DNA of 64,000 bases from Capsulimonas corticalis (GTDB lineage Bacteria; Armatimonadota; Armatimonadia; Armatimonadales; Capsulimonadaceae): the NCBI RefSeq assembly GCF_003574315.2, contig NZ_AP025739.1, forward strand, positions 5,208,001-5,272,000, given 5' to 3'. Below, piece by piece: positions 10,971 to 19,210 of this stretch. The stretch's first letter is position 1. The number at the start of each line of letters is the position of its first letter. The position numbers were made by a program, and so were the translations under genes. The notes beneath the pieces were generated by a model that saw only the letters and a list, made by a program, of their open reading frames with translations, was not told the origin of the DNA and made no database searches.

Positions 10971-11612
10971 TTGAATAGCAGCCCGAAAGTGCCGATGCCG
11001 ACGTTGGAGCGGTTGGCAACGTATCTCCGTTACCTGATCGACCTGGACGCCTCCCATGTGGAGACGATCTCTTCGACGGACGTAGAGCGGCAAACCGGCA
11101 TCAACGCCGCACAGTTCCGCAAAGACCTTTCCTATTTCGGCGAATTCGGCAAACCGGGCGTCGGTTATAACGTCTCGGAATTGCAGGCGCGCATCGCCCG
11201 CATTCTCAAGATCGACCAGATGCAGCCGGTCATTGTTGTCGGCGCCGGAAACCTTGGAAGCGCCTTGATCGGCTATCCTGGCCTCCAGGAGCACAAATTC
11301 CATATTGCGGCGGCGTTTGACCGCGATCCCGCCAAGATCGGGCGTCTTCAAAACGACCTGGTGGTTCTCGACGAATCATCCCTGGGCGAAGTGAACGCCA
11401 AGATCGGGGCGCGCATCGCCATTCTGTGCGTTCCGGCGAACGCCGCGCAGCATGTGGCGAACGACGCGATCGCCGCCGGAGTGCGGGTTATTCTCAACTT
11501 CGCTCCCATCATTTTGAAGGTGCCGGAGCGGGTCGTCGTGCGAAACGTCTCGTTTTTGCAGGAGCTCGCCGTGCTTTCCTATCACCTTTCCAGCGAAGCG
11601 CCGGCCACATAA
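10971..11612 (+). CDS. rex: Redox-sensing transcriptional repressor Rex
   Basis: Senses the NADH/NAD+ ratio and releases DNA when NADH is high. The 213 residues match the family. The N-terminal winged helix includes TGINAAQFRKDLSYFGEFGKPGVGY, whose core is diagnostic of Rex. The Rossmann domain carries VVGAGNLGSAL (dinucleotide-binding loop) and AAFDRDPAKIG. Translation begins at TTG 10971, preceded by AGAGGGAAG (10956-10964). Its own promoter and operator lie just upstream. fumC follows after 39 bases, so Rex probably shares its transcript with a TCA-cycle enzyme. Confidence 0.95.
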   Translation: MNSSPKVPMPTLERLATYLRYLIDLDASHVETISSTDVERQTGINAAQFRKDLSYFGEFGKPGVGYNVSELQARIARILKIDQMQPVIVVGAGNLGSALIGYPGLQEHKFHIAAAFDRDPAKIGRLQNDLVVLDESSLGEVNAKIGARIAILCVPANAAQHVANDAIAAGVRVILNFAPIILKVPERVVVRNVSFLQELAVLSYHLSSEAPAT

Positions 11613-11651
11613 GCGCTTCACTCGACATTCTCCAATCAAAGGTATTTCCCA

Positions 11652-13061
11652 ATGACGCAAACTCGTATCGAAAAGGACTCCATGGGAGAGTTCGCCGTCC
11701 CGGTGACGGCCTACTACGGAGCACAGACGGCGCGCGCCGTCGACAACTTCCCCGTTTCCGGCGTGCGCTTCCCGCGCCCGTTCATCCTGGCGCTCGGCGC
11801 GATCAAGCGCGCCTGCGCCGAAGCGAACGTCGCCGAGGGACTGTTGGATGAGACGATCGCCAAAGCGATCTATCAGGCCGCCGACGAAGTGATTGAAGGA
11901 CGCTGGGACAGCCAGTTCGTAGTCGATATCTACCAGACCGGGTCCGGCACCTCGACGAACATGAACGTCAACGAAGTGCTGTCGAACCGCTCCATTGAGA
12001 TCATGGGCGGCGTGATCGGCTCCAAAACTCCCGTTCATCCCAACGATCATGTCAACAAGAGCCAGTCGTCCAACGATGTCATCCCCACGGCCATCCATGT
12101 GGCGGCGGCCCTGGAGCTGGAGAACAACCTGCTGCCGGCCCTGCGCGGCCTGCACGCGGCGCTGAAGCAGAAGGCGGCGGACTGGGACGACATCGTCAAG
12201 ATCGGCCGCACGCACTTGATGGACGCGACGCCCGTGCGGCTCGGCCAGGAAGCTTCGGGCTGGGCGCGGCAGGTGGAGCTTTCCATCGCGCGTTTGGAAT
12301 CGGTGAAGCCGCGACTGCTGGAGCTCGCCATCGGCGGTACGGCGGTCGGCACGGGGATCAACTCTCCCGTCGGCTTCGGCGCGCGTGTTTCGGAGCGGCT
12401 GGCGGAGCGCTTCGGACTGCCGTTTGTCGAGGCGGAAAACCACTTTGAAGCGCAGGGCAGCCAGGACGGCGCCGTGGAGCTCGCGAACCAGCTTTCGACG
12501 GTGGCGACGTCGCTGCTGAAGATCGCGAACGATGTGCGCTGGCTGTCGTCCGGCCCGCGCTGCGGCCTCGGCGAGCTTTCGCTGCCACCCGTGCAGCCCG
12601 GCTCCTCGATCATGCCCGGCAAGGTCAATCCTGTCATCTGCGAGCAGCTAATGATGGTGGCCGCCCAGGTGATCGGCAACGCGACCACCGTGACCGTTGC
12701 GAACACCCACGGAAATCTGGACCTGAACGTGATGCTGCCCGTGATGGCGCGCAACGTTCTGGAATCGCTGACCTTCCTGTCGAATTCCGTCAATGTCTTC
12801 ACCACGAAGGCGGTGAACGGCTTGACGGCGAACAAAGAGCGCGCCGAATCGCTCGTCGAGTGGTCCATGAGCATGGTGACGTCGCTCGCGCCGGTCATCG
12901 GCTACGACAACGCCGCGAAGCTCGCGAAGCGCGCCGTGGACGAGCATAAGACCGTGCGCGACCTGGTGACATCGGAGAATATCCTGCCGGCCGATCAGGC
13001 GGCGGAGCTGCTGGACGCGCGAAAGATGACCGAACCCGGCGTCGGCGCCGGCGGGGAATAG
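11652..13061 (+). CDS. fumC: Fumarate hydratase, class II
   Basis: Reversibly hydrates fumarate to L-malate in the TCA cycle without an iron-sulfur cluster. At 469 residues it has the normal length. The superfamily signature GSSIMPGKVNP lies at 317-327, the GSGTSTNMNVNEV motif at 97-109 and the catalytic-histidine loop GRTHLMDATPV at 185-195. The substrate-site SSNDVIPTA motif is also present. Within this superfamily the length and motifs favour FumC over aspartase, although the two are close and cannot be separated with certainty by eye. It follows rex by 39 bases. Confidence 0.92.
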   Translation: MTQTRIEKDSMGEFAVPVTAYYGAQTARAVDNFPVSGVRFPRPFILALGAIKRACAEANVAEGLLDETIAKAIYQAADEVIEGRWDSQFVVDIYQTGSGTSTNMNVNEVLSNRSIEIMGGVIGSKTPVHPNDHVNKSQSSNDVIPTAIHVAAALELENNLLPALRGLHAALKQKAADWDDIVKIGRTHLMDATPVRLGQEASGWARQVELSIARLESVKPRLLELAIGGTAVGTGINSPVGFGARVSERLAERFGLPFVEAENHFEAQGSQDGAVELANQLSTVATSLLKIANDVRWLSSGPRCGLGELSLPPVQPGSSIMPGKVNPVICEQLMMVAAQVIGNATTVTVANTHGNLDLNVMLPVMARNVLESLTFLSNSVNVFTTKAVNGLTANKERAESLVEWSMSMVTSLAPVIGYDNAAKLAKRAVDEHKTVRDLVTSENILPADQAAELLDARKMTEPGVGAGGE

Positions 13062-13078
13062 ATCTCGGAGGAGACATT

Positions 13079-13837
13079 GTGATGAGTGAACAGACTCCCG
13101 TAAAGGTGCTCGTTTGGGACGAAGCGCCGACGCACGCGCCGCGCGAGGTGTATCCGCAGAGCATCAACGGCGCCATCGCGGCGTTTCTGAATGAAGACGG
13201 CGCCGGACAGATCGTGGCGACGACCGCGAATATCGACGATCCGGAGCAGGGGCTCTCGGAGCAGGCGATCGCGGACGCCGATGTGATCATCTGGTGGGGC
13301 CACGCGCGTCATGACGAAGTGCAGGACGAGCTTGCCCAGCGGGTTGTCCAAGCCGTTCACGCCGGCACAGGGTTCATCCCGCTGCACTCGGCGCACTACT
13401 CCAAAACGTTTCGCGGCGTGCTCAGCGCCACCGGCCACCTGAAAGGCGGCTGGCGCGAGCAGGACGAAAACCCCGACACGGAAGAAATCACCGTTTGCGC
13501 GCCCAAGCATCCGATCGCCGAGGGCGTGGAGGACTTCACGCTGCCGCGCGAAGAGATGTACGGCGCTCCGTTCGACGTGCCTCCGTTCAAGACGGTTGTC
13601 TTCCAGTCTTATTTCCCCGTGGGCGGGGAATACTTCCCGAGCTTCGCGACATCGGTCGGCGAGGGGATCACTCCCGACTTCCATAGCGGCGGCGGCAAGG
13701 GAGAGAACCAGGGCGAAGGGGCGGGGCGGGTTTTCTACTTCCGGCCCGGTCATGAAACGTTCCCGACTTACTTCGACCCCAGCGTGCGCCGGATTCTGCG
13801 CAACGCGGTTCTGTGGACAGCAAGGCGGACCGGATAA
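13079..13837 (+). CDS. ThuA-like protein (class I glutamine-amidotransferase-like fold)
   Basis: About 252 residues. The start is GTG 13079 or ATG 13082, behind a strong GGAGGAG site. The ThuA hallmarks are visible: DADVIIWWGHARHDEV, GTGFIPLHSAHYSKTF, and a C-terminal GRVFYFRPGHETFPTYFDP in which a buried histidine is placed as in ThuA. ThuA was found in rhizobial trehalose utilisation, where it is linked to 3-keto-sugar handling; other members sit with sugar oxidoreductases. Its stop overlaps the next start as TAATG, tying it to the SDR/FAD-oxidase pair, which suggests shared keto-sugar chemistry. That link is inference. Confidence 0.88.
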   Translation: MMSEQTPVKVLVWDEAPTHAPREVYPQSINGAIAAFLNEDGAGQIVATTANIDDPEQGLSEQAIADADVIIWWGHARHDEVQDELAQRVVQAVHAGTGFIPLHSAHYSKTFRGVLSATGHLKGGWREQDENPDTEEITVCAPKHPIAEGVEDFTLPREEMYGAPFDVPPFKTVVFQSYFPVGGEYFPSFATSVGEGITPDFHSGGGKGENQGEGAGRVFYFRPGHETFPTYFDPSVRRILRNAVLWTARRTG

Positions 13838-14592
13838 TGCCGACGCTTCCCTGGAAACGCGCGATTGTCGTCGGCGCCTCGTCGGGCATGGGTGAAGTGA
13901 TCGCGCGCCGTCTGGCGGCCTCCGGCTGCAAGACGGCGCTCATCGCGCGCCGCGAATCGGAGCTGAACGCGCTCCGCGACGCCCTGAACGCCGAAAACGA
14001 GGCGCCCATCGCCTTTGCTTATCCCCACGATGTCGCCCATACCCACGAAGTGAACGCGCTCTTCGCGCGGATCACGCAGGATCTGGGCGGCCTGGACTTG
14101 ATCGTCTACGCTTCGGGCGTGATGCCGCCAGTCGGCCCCCAGGAGTACGACATCGAAAAAGACGCGCTCATGATCGAAGTCAATGTCACCGGCGCGGTGG
14201 CGTGGCTCAATGAGGCGGCGGCCCGGTTCGGCAAGGCGAAGTCCGGCACAATCGTTGGGATCTCCAGCGTCGCCGGGGATCGGGGACGGACCACGGGGCC
14301 GGTCTACGGCGCCAGCAAGGCGTTCCTCAATACTTACCTGGAAGCGCTGCGCAACCGCGTGGCGCGGCATGGCGTCAAGGTCGTGACGGTCAAGCCCGGA
14401 CCGGTCAAGACGCCGATGACGCAAGGGCTGGGCAAGCTGCCCTTTATCATCTCCGCGGATGAAGCGGCGGATACCATTCTGGCGGCGGCCGCGCTGGGTG
14501 TCCACACCGTCTACGTGCCGCAGAAGTGGCGCACGATCATGGCGGTGATCCGCGCCATTCCCTCGCCGATTTTTCGCTATTTGAACATATGA
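13837..14592 (+). CDS. SDR oxidoreductase resembling DprE2
   Basis: A 251-residue short-chain dehydrogenase. The start ATG at 13837 overlaps the ThuA stop (TAATG). The NAD(P) loop is VVGASSGMGEVIA near the N-terminus, and the catalytic Ser and YxxxK are in GISSVAG and YGASKAF. The C-terminus VPQKWRTIMAVIRAIPSPIF resembles the end of mycobacterial DprE2 ([21 protein letters not shown], from memory). DprE2 reduces the 2-keto intermediate made by DprE1 during decaprenyl-phospho-arabinose synthesis. The next gene is DprE1-like and overlaps by four bases, which strengthens the analogy. A generic SDR remains possible. Confidence 0.85.
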   Translation: MPTLPWKRAIVVGASSGMGEVIARRLAASGCKTALIARRESELNALRDALNAENEAPIAFAYPHDVAHTHEVNALFARITQDLGGLDLIVYASGVMPPVGPQEYDIEKDALMIEVNVTGAVAWLNEAAARFGKAKSGTIVGISSVAGDRGRTTGPVYGASKAFLNTYLEALRNRVARHGVKVVTVKPGPVKTPMTQGLGKLPFIISADEAADTILAAAALGVHTVYVPQKWRTIMAVIRAIPSPIFRYLNI

Positions 14593-16037
14593 TGGACTTC
14601 AAAGAAATGGTTCTGCCGGCGGAAGTTCTGCCCGCCGAGCGGCTGGAGCGTATGGAGGGGTGGGGCATGTCCTGCGCGGGCATGAGCTACGTCTACCGGC
14701 CGGTCAATACGCGCGGAGTGCGGGAGATCCTGGAGATCGCGCGCGGTTCAGGCCGTCCGATCGGCATGCGCGGGGCGGGCCGTTCCTACGGGGACGCCTC
14801 GCTAAACAGCGAAGGCATGCTGCTGGACCTGACGCGCATGAATCGGATTCTCGAATGGGACCCGATCTCCGGCTTGATCACCGTGGAGCCCGGCGTGACG
14901 ATTCAGCAGCTCTGGCAATATATCATCGAAGACGGCTGGTGGCCGCCCGTGGTCTCCGGAACGATGTTCCCAACCCTCGGCGGCGCTGCGTCCATGAACA
15001 TCCACGGCAAGAATAACTTCAAAGTGGGTCCCATCGGCGATCATATTCTGAGCTTTCAAATTCTGCTGCCCGATGGACAAGAATTGACGTGTTCGCGTCA
15101 GGACAACGCAGATCTCTTCCATGGCGCCATCAGCGGCTTCGGTATGCTCGGCGTGTTCACGCAGCTGACGATCCAAATGAAGCGAATTTACAGCGGCCTG
15201 CTGGACGTGACCGCGATCGCCGTCGGCTCGTTCGCCGAAATGTTCGCGCAGTTCGAGCAGCGCCTTCCCGAATCCGACTATCTGGTCGGCTGGGTGGACT
15301 GCTTTGCGTCCGGGGCCAGCCTCGGGCGCGGCCAGATTCACCAGGCAAACTATCTGGACCCCGGCGTCGATCCCGAGCCGGCGCAGACCCTGCGCGTGAC
15401 CAATCAAGAACTTCCGGATACGTTTGTGGGAACCGTCCCCAAATCGCTGATGTGGCGTATCATGAAGCCATTCGCGAACGATCCCGGCATGCGTGCGATC
15501 AACTTCGCCAAATACCTCTCCAGTGAGAAACTGGGCCATGAGGCAAAGCACCGTCAAACCCACGCAGGTTTTGCCTTCTTGCTGGACTATGTGCCAAATT
15601 GGAAACTGACCTACATGCCGCATGGGCTGATCCAATACCAGAGCTTCGTGCCGGCCGAAAACGCGCTCGCCGTCTTCACCGAACAGCTCCGTCTGTCGCA
15701 GCGCTACGGCCTGACCCCATACCTCGGCGTCTTCAAGCGCCACCGCCCCGACGATTTCCTGATGACGCACGCCGTCGAGGGCTACTCCTTCGCGCTCGAC
15801 TTCGCGCTGACCGCGACCAACCGGGGCGCCCTGACCAGCCTCGCCGCCGAAATGGACGCGCTGGTCGTGGGGGGAGGGGGCCGATTCTACTTCGCCAAAG
15901 ACAGCCTCCTGCACCCGTCCACCGTGGCGCGCTTCACGGGCGAAGAGCGCATTGCGAAGTTTCAGGCGCTCAAGACGCAGTGCGACCCCGAAGATCTACT
16001 GCAAACAAACTTGTATCGGCGATTGTTTCCGAAGTAG
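14589..16037 (+). CDS. FAD-linked oxidase resembling DprE1
   Basis: A 482-residue FAD-binding (PCMH/VAO-type) oxidase. The ATG at 14589 sits in an ATGA overlap with the upstream SDR stop. The FAD segment GAGRSYGDASLNSEGMLLD, then GVTIQQLWQYI, SGTMFPTLGGAASMNIHGKNN and the C-terminal KDSLLHP match the plan of DprE1, which oxidises decaprenyl-phospho-ribose at C2. In DprE1 the drug-target Cys387 lies late in the protein; I do not see a clear equivalent here. With the SDR it would form an epimerase pair acting on a lipid-linked or free sugar. The substrate is unknown. A hairpin terminator follows. Confidence 0.88.
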   Translation: MMDFKEMVLPAEVLPAERLERMEGWGMSCAGMSYVYRPVNTRGVREILEIARGSGRPIGMRGAGRSYGDASLNSEGMLLDLTRMNRILEWDPISGLITVEPGVTIQQLWQYIIEDGWWPPVVSGTMFPTLGGAASMNIHGKNNFKVGPIGDHILSFQILLPDGQELTCSRQDNADLFHGAISGFGMLGVFTQLTIQMKRIYSGLLDVTAIAVGSFAEMFAQFEQRLPESDYLVGWVDCFASGASLGRGQIHQANYLDPGVDPEPAQTLRVTNQELPDTFVGTVPKSLMWRIMKPFANDPGMRAINFAKYLSSEKLGHEAKHRQTHAGFAFLLDYVPNWKLTYMPHGLIQYQSFVPAENALAVFTEQLRLSQRYGLTPYLGVFKRHRPDDFLMTHAVEGYSFALDFALTATNRGALTSLAAEMDALVVGGGGRFYFAKDSLLHPSTVARFTGEERIAKFQALKTQCDPEDLLQTNLYRRLFPK

Positions 16038-16051
16038 AATTTTCTCTCAAA

Positions 16052-16081
16052 AGCCGTTGGTGAAAGCCAACGGCTTTTTTG
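16052..16081. terminator. Rho-independent terminator between convergent genes
   Basis: AGCCGTTGG (16052-16060) pairs with CCAACGGCT (16067-16075) around a six-base loop, followed by a T run on the plus strand. The opposite strand also ends in four Ts, so it can serve both converging genes. Confidence 0.9.
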
Positions 16082-16085
16082 ACTT

Positions 16086-16868
16086 TCATGGTTTGTGTGC
16101 GAGGAGCGCAAATGTATGCGGTAATCGGCGTAGAGTGTCATGCGGAATATGCGGGAATTGATCCCAGAATGGCTCCGGGTATTCGTGGAGCTGATCGAGA
16201 ACGAGGCCCGCATTGATGACGCTGTTGACGACTTCACCGAGTGTCCACTGGCGATAACGAGGGGTTGCCTGGGTCACCCGCGAAAACAGACGTTCGCGAA
16301 GTTCCGTTGAGAAGTAATTGCCATGTTCCTGGTCCAGAAGATATCCAGGCGCATTTTTGTCCCAAATCCAATCCAATGGGTGTCCTTCCAGGATAAACAC
16401 CCGTCCGCCCGGCGCTAACACGCGCGCGACCACATCCGCCCAGGCGGCGAGATCCATCATCCAGCACAAAGCGCCCTTGCCGGTGTAGACCAAGTCGGCG
16501 GTCCCGTTGAGAACTGTGGGCGTTTGCAATAGATCAGAGCAATACCAGGCTGCCGGCGCGTCGATTGCCGCAGCTTTGCGCCGAGCCGAAGCCAATAACC
16601 CCTCGCTAATGTCCACGCCGACGACCTCAGCAGCCCCTTGCCGGAGCAGAGAAAGAGCATCCAGGCCCCCCGAGCATTGCAAGTGAATTGCTCGCCTGCA
16701 CCACGGCGCGAGGTCTCCGAGTAATTGCTGTTCCGATTCCAACAGATAGTTGCCTCCAGATCTGAGGAATTCGATCACCTCAGCCTCGCAGCCCTCCCCA
16801 TGGGAATACGTGTCGGCAATCTCGTCCCAGAACGCCCCTGTTTCTCTATGGATCGCGGGAATATCCAT
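16086..16868 (-). CDS. Class I SAM-dependent methyltransferase
   Basis: A 260-residue protein with a Rossmann methyltransferase core. A strand-turn motif (AIHLQCSGGLDALSL, about residues 60-74) replaces the usual GxGxG; VVGVDISEGLLASAR supplies the acidic residue that binds the ribose; DLVYTGKGALCWM and LAPGGRVFILEGHPL are motifs IV and VI. The substrate is not evident. The family resembles UbiE/Methyltransf_11 proteins of soil bacteria. The gene stands alone; an upstream site GGAGTGACGAG precedes the ATG. It converges with the FAD oxidase. Confidence 0.88.
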   Translation of the reverse strand: MDIPAIHRETGAFWDEIADTYSHGEGCEAEVIEFLRSGGNYLLESEQQLLGDLAPWCRRAIHLQCSGGLDALSLLRQGAAEVVGVDISEGLLASARRKAAAIDAPAAWYCSDLLQTPTVLNGTADLVYTGKGALCWMMDLAAWADVVARVLAPGGRVFILEGHPLDWIWDKNAPGYLLDQEHGNYFSTELRERLFSRVTQATPRYRQWTLGEVVNSVINAGLVLDQLHEYPEPFWDQFPHIPHDTLRRLPHTFALLAHKP

Positions 16869-16987
16869 CTCGTCACTCCTTCGCGCCTGCGGTGATTTCC
16901 CGTAGGATCCGACAAATTGAGAATATCTTCTCCTCTTCCTATCGAATTGACACAGCCGAATTGTCAGGAGATCACGACAAAAAACAA

Positions 16988-17020
16988 AAACGCCCAGCGA
17001 TCGTACATCGCCGGGCGTTT
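16988..17020 (-). terminator. Terminator of the GHL10-type gene
   Basis: AAACGCCC (16988-16995) pairs with GGGCGTTT (17013-17020), with an inner GCGA/TCGC stem. On the minus strand it is followed by TTTTTGTTTT. Confidence 0.85.
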
Positions 17021-17036
17021 TCTCAGCAGTCGATCA

Positions 17037-18284
17037 TTAGTATCTGTTCGCCGTCTGCGTAGCGTCTTTCGCCGGCAGCCACGGCATTGTTGGAAGAGTC
17101 GCGGGCGCTGCGAAGCAGCGTTTGTCCAGGGCGTCAAGATAGAGGTCGTTGGCTCCATCTTTTGTGACGCCTCCGTAGCTGAAGAGGATCGCGCCTTGGG
17201 CGCCGAGGGCGCGGGCGGCGTTGATCTTGGCGGCGGCCGATTCGGCGGAGATGTGCCAGGCGCCGATCCCCGCATAGGCGAACTTGTCGGCGTCATGCGC
17301 GGCTTTGACGGCGTCCGCGATCTGCTGCGCCACTTTGGGCGTGCTTGCGCCGTAGGCCATGGGCGCGACGGCGTCCAGGTAGCCCAGCTTCAGCCATGTT
17401 TTCCAATCCTGGCCGCGCACGACGCGCGCGTCCTTCCAATCCGCGAAAACCGCCGCCGACATTACGATCCATGGCTTGGCCGCCTTGACGTCCTGGGAGA
17501 TGCTCCGGACGAGCTCCGTGACCTGGCGCCGGCGGAAGTCCGCAAACTGCGCTGGGAAGGCGTGTACGTACGCCAGACGGTCATGGCGGGCCTTGATGGT
17601 GAGATTGCGGTTCTGCTGCGGCGTCAGCGTGGGCGTGAGGTCCTGCTGGAAGCGCTGCATCGCGGCGCTGGAGTAATCGTAGGCGGCGCTGGGGTAGCGG
17701 ATATAGTCGAGGTGGACCCCGTCGATATCGTAGTGCGTCGCCAGATCCATCACGACGTCATGGATGTGCTTACGCGCCGCCGGATTGGCGGGGCTCAGAA
17801 ACGCCCCTTCGCACTCTTTGCCCTGCGACATCAAGAAGCTGCCGGCGGCGTCCCGGCAGAGCCAGTCGCGGTGGGCGTTCATGATATGATTTTTGGCGCG
17901 CGGCGGCTTGGGCGAACCCCAGACGTAACAAGAGTTCACCCAGGCGTGAACTTGCAGACCAGCCTGGTGGGCGAGGGGAAGCAGTGTTCCCAGCGGGTCG
18001 AAATCTGCGGGCGTTCCGTCCAATTCCTCGGATCGGGGCTCCAGGGCGGATTGGTAGAAGGCGTCTCCGCGCCCCCGGACCTGGACGAAGAGCGCGTTAT
18101 AGTGATGGGCTCGGGCGACGTCCACGACATGCTTGATGCTCTGCGGCGATGTGAGGTTCGTTCGCACCACCCACATGCCGCGCAGTTCCTGGACGGCGGG
18201 TTTGTCCGGCGTCTGCGCGGCGGCGGGATGGACACAGCAAATCATGGAGGCGGCCAGAGCGGCCACGGGTCGGTAATTTCGCAT
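17037..18284 (-). CDS. Secreted family-10-like glycoside hydrolase (GHL10/YngK type)
   Basis: A 415-residue secreted protein with a signal peptide (about residues 1-24, HPAAAQ cleavage). The mature part begins VQELRGMWVVRTNLTSPQSI and goes on to YNALFVQVRGRGDAFYQS and YDIDGVHLDYIRYP, the signature of the GHL10 (DUF187) family. The acidic residue in GVHLDYIRYP is the likely catalytic or binding site. Members act on extracellular or cell-wall carbohydrates, though few are characterised. No neighbour clarifies the substrate. A terminator follows. Confidence 0.9.
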   Translation of the reverse strand: MRNYRPVAALAASMICCVHPAAAQTPDKPAVQELRGMWVVRTNLTSPQSIKHVVDVARAHHYNALFVQVRGRGDAFYQSALEPRSEELDGTPADFDPLGTLLPLAHQAGLQVHAWVNSCYVWGSPKPPRAKNHIMNAHRDWLCRDAAGSFLMSQGKECEGAFLSPANPAARKHIHDVVMDLATHYDIDGVHLDYIRYPSAAYDYSSAAMQRFQQDLTPTLTPQQNRNLTIKARHDRLAYVHAFPAQFADFRRRQVTELVRSISQDVKAAKPWIVMSAAVFADWKDARVVRGQDWKTWLKLGYLDAVAPMAYGASTPKVAQQIADAVKAAHDADKFAYAGIGAWHISAESAAAKINAARALGAQGAILFSYGGVTKDGANDLYLDALDKRCFAAPATLPTMPWLPAKDATQTANRY

Positions 18285-18409
18285 AGGGGATAGTACTCGT
18301 TCCCTGAGAAAAGATTAGTATTTGTGCTGGGTTTGACGCAGCGACAGGGCTATTGTTCCATATATTGGTACGGAACCACAGCCCTGTGTGCGTGCGAATG
18401 CGAGAGTAA

Positions 18410-19153
18410 TTATGATTTCTTCTGAAAAAGGAGTTCGATCGGGCTCAGCGAAGAGCCATTTGCCTCACCGTTTTGCGAGATCTGATGCGGAATATGCAGG
18501 GCGGTCGGGTCGCTCTGCGCCAGCATCATCTTCTCGATCATGACATCTTCCATTTTGCGGTAGCGCTCAAGCTCCACTTCGTCGCTGGCGATCGTGGCGT
18601 CCCGCTCCTCGATCTGCGCCGACAGAAAGTCGATATAACGCTCCATTTGCGAGAGCGCCTGACGCACTTGCGCCGGGTCGTAGCCGCCGGAGGCCACACG
18701 CGCGAATGAGAGCGTTCGCAGGTAGGCCTTGACGCCTTCGGGCGTCTCGCCCAGCACGGATCCGACCAGGGGCTGGTCGTCCGGGCTGTTCTCAAGGCGC
18801 TGAAGCATCATCCGAGCTTCGACATGCCCGGGGGCGGCGCGCAGCGCCTGCTGGAGCGCGCGCTTGGCGTCGTCCCGCCGGCCGACGGCGAGGTATGAGT
18901 TTGCAAGGTTGACGCTCAGGTCCGCCGGGGGACCAGGAGCGAATGAAAGCCGGCAAGCGTCCTCGAACGCGGTCACCGCTTCGGCGGCGTGTCCGAGGGC
19001 GTACAGCGAAGCGCCGAGGAATGCGAGCGTTTGGAACCGGACGCCTTGCGTCACGGTCCGTTCGCGGTCCCCGGCCGCATTGCGCAGCCGATCCGTCGCT
19101 TCACGCATCCGGCCTTCTCGGAAAGCGCGCAGCCCTAACTGCCAATCGGTCAT
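18410..19153 (-). CDS. TPR protein with C-terminal coiled coil
   Basis: A 247-residue soluble protein. Residues 1-110 contain tetratricopeptide-like repeats (WQLGLRAFREGRMREATDRL, LANSYLAVGRRDDAKRALQQAL). Residues 135-210 hold a short motif FARVASGGYDPAQVRQAL, which recalls the GYDPxEVD motif of DivIVA-type proteins, followed by a coiled coil (FLSAQIEERDATIASDEVEL). It lies 57 bp downstream of the VWA gene on the same strand and is probably its partner. The precise role is unknown. Confidence 0.8.
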   Translation of the reverse strand: MTDWQLGLRAFREGRMREATDRLRNAAGDRERTVTQGVRFQTLAFLGASLYALGHAAEAVTAFEDACRLSFAPGPPADLSVNLANSYLAVGRRDDAKRALQQALRAAPGHVEARMMLQRLENSPDDQPLVGSVLGETPEGVKAYLRTLSFARVASGGYDPAQVRQALSQMERYIDFLSAQIEERDATIASDEVELERYRKMEDVMIEKMMLAQSDPTALHIPHQISQNGEANGSSLSPIELLFQKKS

Positions 19154-19210
19154 AGTGCTTTACGTTGATCCTTTCCCGCTCCCGCAGCCCATCCGATCCC
19201 AAAAAGACGA

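Noticed and set aside
16880-16980. Possible operator from GACAAATT ... AATTGTC near the methyltransferase start
   Set aside because: The arms are short and far apart, within chance expectation for an AT-rich gap.
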